64,000 nt of DNA, taken from contig NC_087081.1 in NCBI RefSeq assembly GCF_026151205.1, forward strand, positions 9,543,246 through 9,607,245, read 5' to 3'. The notes under the pieces are model-generated. The model saw only the letters and a program-made list of their open reading frames with translations. It had not been told where the DNA came from and did no database searches. The stretch comes from Bolinopsis microptera. Taxonomy: Eukaryota; Ctenophora; Tentaculata; Lobata; Bolinopsidae. Positions 60,727 to 64,000 of the stretch are shown in pieces. The position numbers were made by a program, and so were the translations under genes. Every line of letters begins with the position of its first letter. The first letter of the stretch is position 1.

Positions 60727-60807
60727 TGTAAGGTTTTGTCAAGACAGCATGAATTCACAGTTGGGCGGCCCAACTGTGAATTCATGCTGTCTTGACAAAA
60801 CCTTACA
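60727..60807. repeat. 81-bp perfect palindrome (39-bp arms, 3-nt spacer)
   Basis: The left arm 60727-60765 and right arm 60769-60807 are exact reverse complements around CGG. The arms contain AAGACAGCATGAATTCACAG. It could be a fold-back insertion, a hairpin RNA gene or an assembly artefact; no target duplication is evident. Confidence 0.9.
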
Positions 60808-61210
60808 GTTAGCTTCTGTTAAAAACATCCCATGATCTCGAAACTTCTCGTAGCTGGCTTACTTGAAAGATCGGGAAGTGTGAACTATCACTGATGCTAT
60901 TTCCGTATGGACCTCGTCTTATATGTCCTTCTGTGATATGATTGCAAGATACAATGTAGCATTCTCATGACACACCTCACGTCCTCACGTCAAGTTAATA
61001 CCTACGTCATACCAATCCAGATTCTATAACAACTGAACATTGCACGTGGGACTTGTTATTGCTATATTGTGATACCTAAGTGTTAAGTGTATCCTGCAGG
61101 AATGTTATCGCAACGCCAATAAGCTGATAGCATGTGACACGTCACTAGATCAGGATTGTAAACCTCAAGGCTTCGACAAGGCTAGTAAATAAAGGGTAAT
61201 GCTTTTATGA

Positions 61211-61303
61211 CACCGTAGCCATAGTGCCGCCAAAGTGCCGCCATAGTGCCACAACAGTGCCACGAGAGTGCCACGAGAGTGCCACGAGTGCCGTCGGGAT
61301 CCG
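61211..61303. repeat. 12-bp tandem repeat (AGTGCCACGAG)
   Basis: About seven imperfect units of AGTGCC followed by GCC or ACGAG. Confidence 0.85.
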
Positions 61304-61524
61304 GATGTATGACACATAATTCGACAGAATGATGTGATTTTAATGGATTCTTTTTTTCGAGAATTCGTAAGAATAATATCATCTAATGATTGAACGAGAA
61401 GAATGCTTTTAGTTTTCTAGAAGGCTACCGACTGGCTGCTTTTTATAGTTTCTGTGATTGCTTGCCGTCAATAGCGAGAATAATAAACCGGTTATATTCT
61501 TGACTATTATATCATAGTCTTTCG

Positions 61525-61625
61525 TATTATTTCATTATATTTCATTATATTTCGTATTATTTCGTATTATTTCTTTATATTTCATTATATTTCTTACTGT
61601 ATTATTATATTTCCTATATTACATT
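61525..61625. repeat. AT-rich 10-11-bp tandem repeat
   Basis: Repeats of TTATTTCATTATA and close variants. Confidence 0.85.
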
Positions 61626-61803
61626 ATTACATTTCCTTAATAAATGTTAACCGTCAGATTATATCGAGAGATTCGAATAGCGAATACAATCTCCTCCTCA
61701 TAATATAATAACATTGGAATAGACGTGCCGCAATATACAAATATTATACAAGGACTAAAATACACGAGTGTACATTGCTTGGATATACACAGTGTCAATA
61801 CAC

Positions 61804-61807
61804 ACTC

Positions 61808-61842
<35 letters not shown>
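61804..61842. repeat. (CT)n microsatellite
   Basis: A CT run of about 38 bp with one ATCT interruption. Confidence 0.95.
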
Positions 61843-61845
<3 letters not shown>

Positions 61846-62387
61846 AGTTTATCAAGAGTAAAAAGTGTAAGCCAAACTCAATGTCACATCTTGTTATGAG
61901 TCACGTGCACTTATCAGGGAACTAGATTTTTTAATCTTTATTTTTTATTTGAGAAGCCAGAATAATATTTACACATCTGCATTCTGCAAGTAGTGGCTGG
62001 TAAAAGGAGTGGCTTTGCAAATAACCACCAGAAATATATTATGTAAGTAAATTAAAATAACGGAAATGGTATATAATTATAAATTACATAATACATATAT
62101 ATATATTATATAATCATGATTTGTATGATAAAATCACACAATAGAATTACACATAATAACACAATGTAATGTGTAATACACATAGATTGTGTATGTTTGT
62201 TGTGGTACAGGTTTTGCGTGTTGTATTGCTTTACACCGTTCTAATGTAAAGATTAGTAAAGTACAAAGGAATATATTTATAAAAGTATAAAGGAAGTAAA
62301 TAGAACGAGTCTGACTAGTTAAAAGAGGAGGAGGAAATGTCAAATGAGTAGCACTGCCCGATAATCACTGACTACGGATCGTCTACC

Positions 62388-63055
62388 CCGTACCAATGTT
62401 TTCTAACGAAGGAGGACGAGGGAGATACCCCGTACCAATGTTTTCTAACGAAGGAGGACGAGGGAGATACCCCATACCAATGTTTTATAACGAAGGAGGA
62501 CGAGGGAGATACCCCGTACCAATGTTTTCTAACGAAGGAGGACGAGGGAGATACCCCGTACCAATGTTTTCTAACGAAGGAGGACGAGGGAGATACCCCG
62601 TACCAATGTTTTCTAACGAAGGAGGACGAGGGAGATACCCCGTACCAATGTTTTCTAACGAAGGAGGACGAGGGAGATACCCCGTACCAATGTTTTCTAA
62701 CGAAGGAGGACGAGGGAGATACCCCGTACCAATGTTTTCTAACGAAGGAGGACGAGGGAGATACCCCGTACCAATGTTTTCTAACGAAGGAGGACGAGGG
62801 AGATACCCCGTACCAATGTTTTCTAACGAAGGAGGACGAGGGAGATACCCCGTACCAATGTTTTCTAACGAAGGAGGACGAGGGAGATACCCCGTACCAA
62901 TGTTTTCTAACGAAGGAGGACGAGGGAGATACCCCGTACCAATGTTTTCTAACGTAGGAGGACGAGGGAGATATCCCATACCAATGTTTTCTAACGAAGG
63001 AGGACGAGGGAGATACCCCGTACCAATGTTTTCTAACGTAGGAGGACGAGGGAGA
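62388..63055. repeat. 42-bp minisatellite, about 16 copies, open in several frames
   Basis: The unit contains CCCCGTACCAATGTTTTCTA and ACGAAGGAGGACGAGGGAGA. Copies are almost identical. It encodes MFSNEGGRGRYPVP on plus, and SFVRKHWYGVSPSS and GYLPRPPSLENIGT on minus, so no frame is privileged. It ends 128 bp before a Helitron. Confidence 0.95.
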
Positions 63056-63183
63056 TCTCACATAATACAGGGAGAAACACAGCTCACAAGGCTTTACTCT
63101 CTAGGGCAAAGGAGCTGGTCGTTCAGTATGTCATAATACATACATTAAAGGTACATTATATAATATTAATATACAGTATATCA

Positions 63184-63458
63184 TCTCTACTATAGTTCAG
63201 AGAATTATTTTTGTCTGTCTGTATGTCTGTACGACCGCCCACGTGCAAATAAGATGAAAAATAGGAATTTAGGTAACAACCAAAACGTTCCATAGCAACG
63301 GTGTTTTAATGTACACATGCACGTAATTACGTTGTGTTTAAAGTTTTTTATATTTAAATCGGCCGTATCTTCGGTTGGGATGGATATTTTTTGATGCGAT
63401 TAAAACTTTCTTTCAAGAAATACTACTAGCTTCGTCCCTGTTACCACGGGCTTTCTAG
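63184..63458 (+). mobile_element. 275-bp non-autonomous Helitron
   Basis: The 5' end TCTCTACTATAG matches the Helitron start (TCTMTAYTA type) and the 3' end is CTAG, preceded by CCCTGTTACCACGGG, a short stem-like block 5 bp before the end. The element lies between A (63183) and T (63459), as Helitrons do, with no target duplication or inverted ends. A GTCTGTCTGTATGTCTGT run follows the 5' end. No Rep/helicase coding remains. Confidence 0.8.
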
Positions 63459-63683
63459 TATATAATAATATACATTATATTTAAGTACACTTTAAAATGA
63501 TCGGTTACTCGATCTAGGACTAGAGTAACCTAGACTTAGTCGTGATGCAGATGGTAGATACGCGTGCGTATCATGTTAATAAAATGGATAGCGAGCAAGG
63601 AAAACAAACACACCAGCTCTAGAATAGACTAATAGAATAATAAGAACGTATAGAGGCAACTTGTACGAACACCGATGGGACAT

Positions 63684-64000
63684 TAAGACAACATTAAGAC
63701 AACATTAAGACAACAATAAGACAACATTAAGACAACATTAAGACAACAATAAGACAACGTTAACGCAACAAACACCAATAAGACAACAAACGATAAGACA
63801 ACATTAAGACAACATTAAGGCAACATTAAGGCAACATTAAAGCAAACATTAAGACAACATTAAGACAACATTAAGACAACATTAAGGCAACAATAAGACA
63901 ACAATAAGACAACAATAAGACAAGATTAAGACAACAAACACCGATAAGACAACAAAATAAGATAAAATATTAAGACAACATTAAGACAACATTAAGACAA
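63684..64000. repeat. 11-bp minisatellite running off the right edge
   Basis: Units of ACATTAAGACA / ACAATAAGACA, with variants such as AAGGCA and a CAAACACC...GATAAGAC interruption. The array continues beyond the window. Confidence 0.93.

Larger units (their letters stand above)
60808..62384. other. Intergenic stretch with simple repeats
   Basis: Holds the arrays at 61211-61303, 61525-61625 and 61804-61842. No gene is supported. Confidence 0.4.

Noticed and set aside
62372-63136. 229- and 246-codon frames on both strands
   Set aside because: A 42-bp tandem repeat leaves several frames open at once, so none is evidence of coding.

Overview
The window is eukaryotic, almost certainly from an invertebrate animal. 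It contains one spliced gene with canonical GT-AG introns. The rest is AT-rich intergenic DNA crowded with microsatellites, minisatellites and small DNA transposons. No bacterial operons, CRISPR arrays or recognisable tRNA/rRNA genes were seen. The species cannot be named from this sequence.

Region 1 (2.6-11.1 kb, minus strand) holds the only gene I can reconstruct with confidence: a complete AF4/FMR2 (AFF/lilliputian) family gene, the scaffold of the super elongation complex. Sixteen coding exons join with consistent phases at every junction and give a protein of about 1011 residues. The P-TEFb-docking N-terminus and the C-terminal homology domain are both recognisable. An in-frame stop 48 nt upstream of the ATG supports the start.

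Region 2 (11-29 kb) is upstream of the AFF start. It has a 34-bp array of CACGTG palindromes, a 1.36-kb near-perfect fold-back element bounded by TTAA, a 312-bp CA microsatellite, many minisatellites (14, 16, 36, 11, 12, 64 and 16 bp units) and a small hAT-like MITE at 25.1 kb.

Region 3 (29-34 kb) has a roughly 2-kb AT-rich field in which a degenerate motif (GTGCCA..AATCAGCAAAAAGTCATTT) recurs many times on both strands. At least three times it forms back-to-back hairpins. A 58-bp minisatellite and the 5'-truncated tail of a LINE follow.

Region 4 (34-54 kb) has a 9-bp array with an inverted block, fold-back elements at 40.5, 41.3, 41.8 and 53.1 kb, a three-copy unclassified repeat, a GA microsatellite, a long 13-bp-based array, a run of five hairpins at 49.5-49.7 kb, a 44-bp micro-hAT with a perfect 8-bp target duplication, and a 22-bp array carrying eight perfect CRE palindromes.

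Region 5 (54-64 kb) has a 1.27-kb G-rich 18-bp minisatellite that could form G-quadruplexes, a possible 49-residue ORF, an 81-bp perfect palindrome, a 42-bp minisatellite open in several frames, a 275-bp non-autonomous Helitron with both termini, and an array running off the right edge.

The long ORFs at 20.3, 22.1, 45.6, 56-57 and 62.4-63.1 kb are by-products of tandem repeats, not genes. The most unusual material is the hairpin-motif field at 29-31 kb, the hairpin cluster at 49.5 kb, the fold-back with 25-bp flanking repeats at 53.1 kb, the micro-hAT, and the general excess of CACGTG palindromes.
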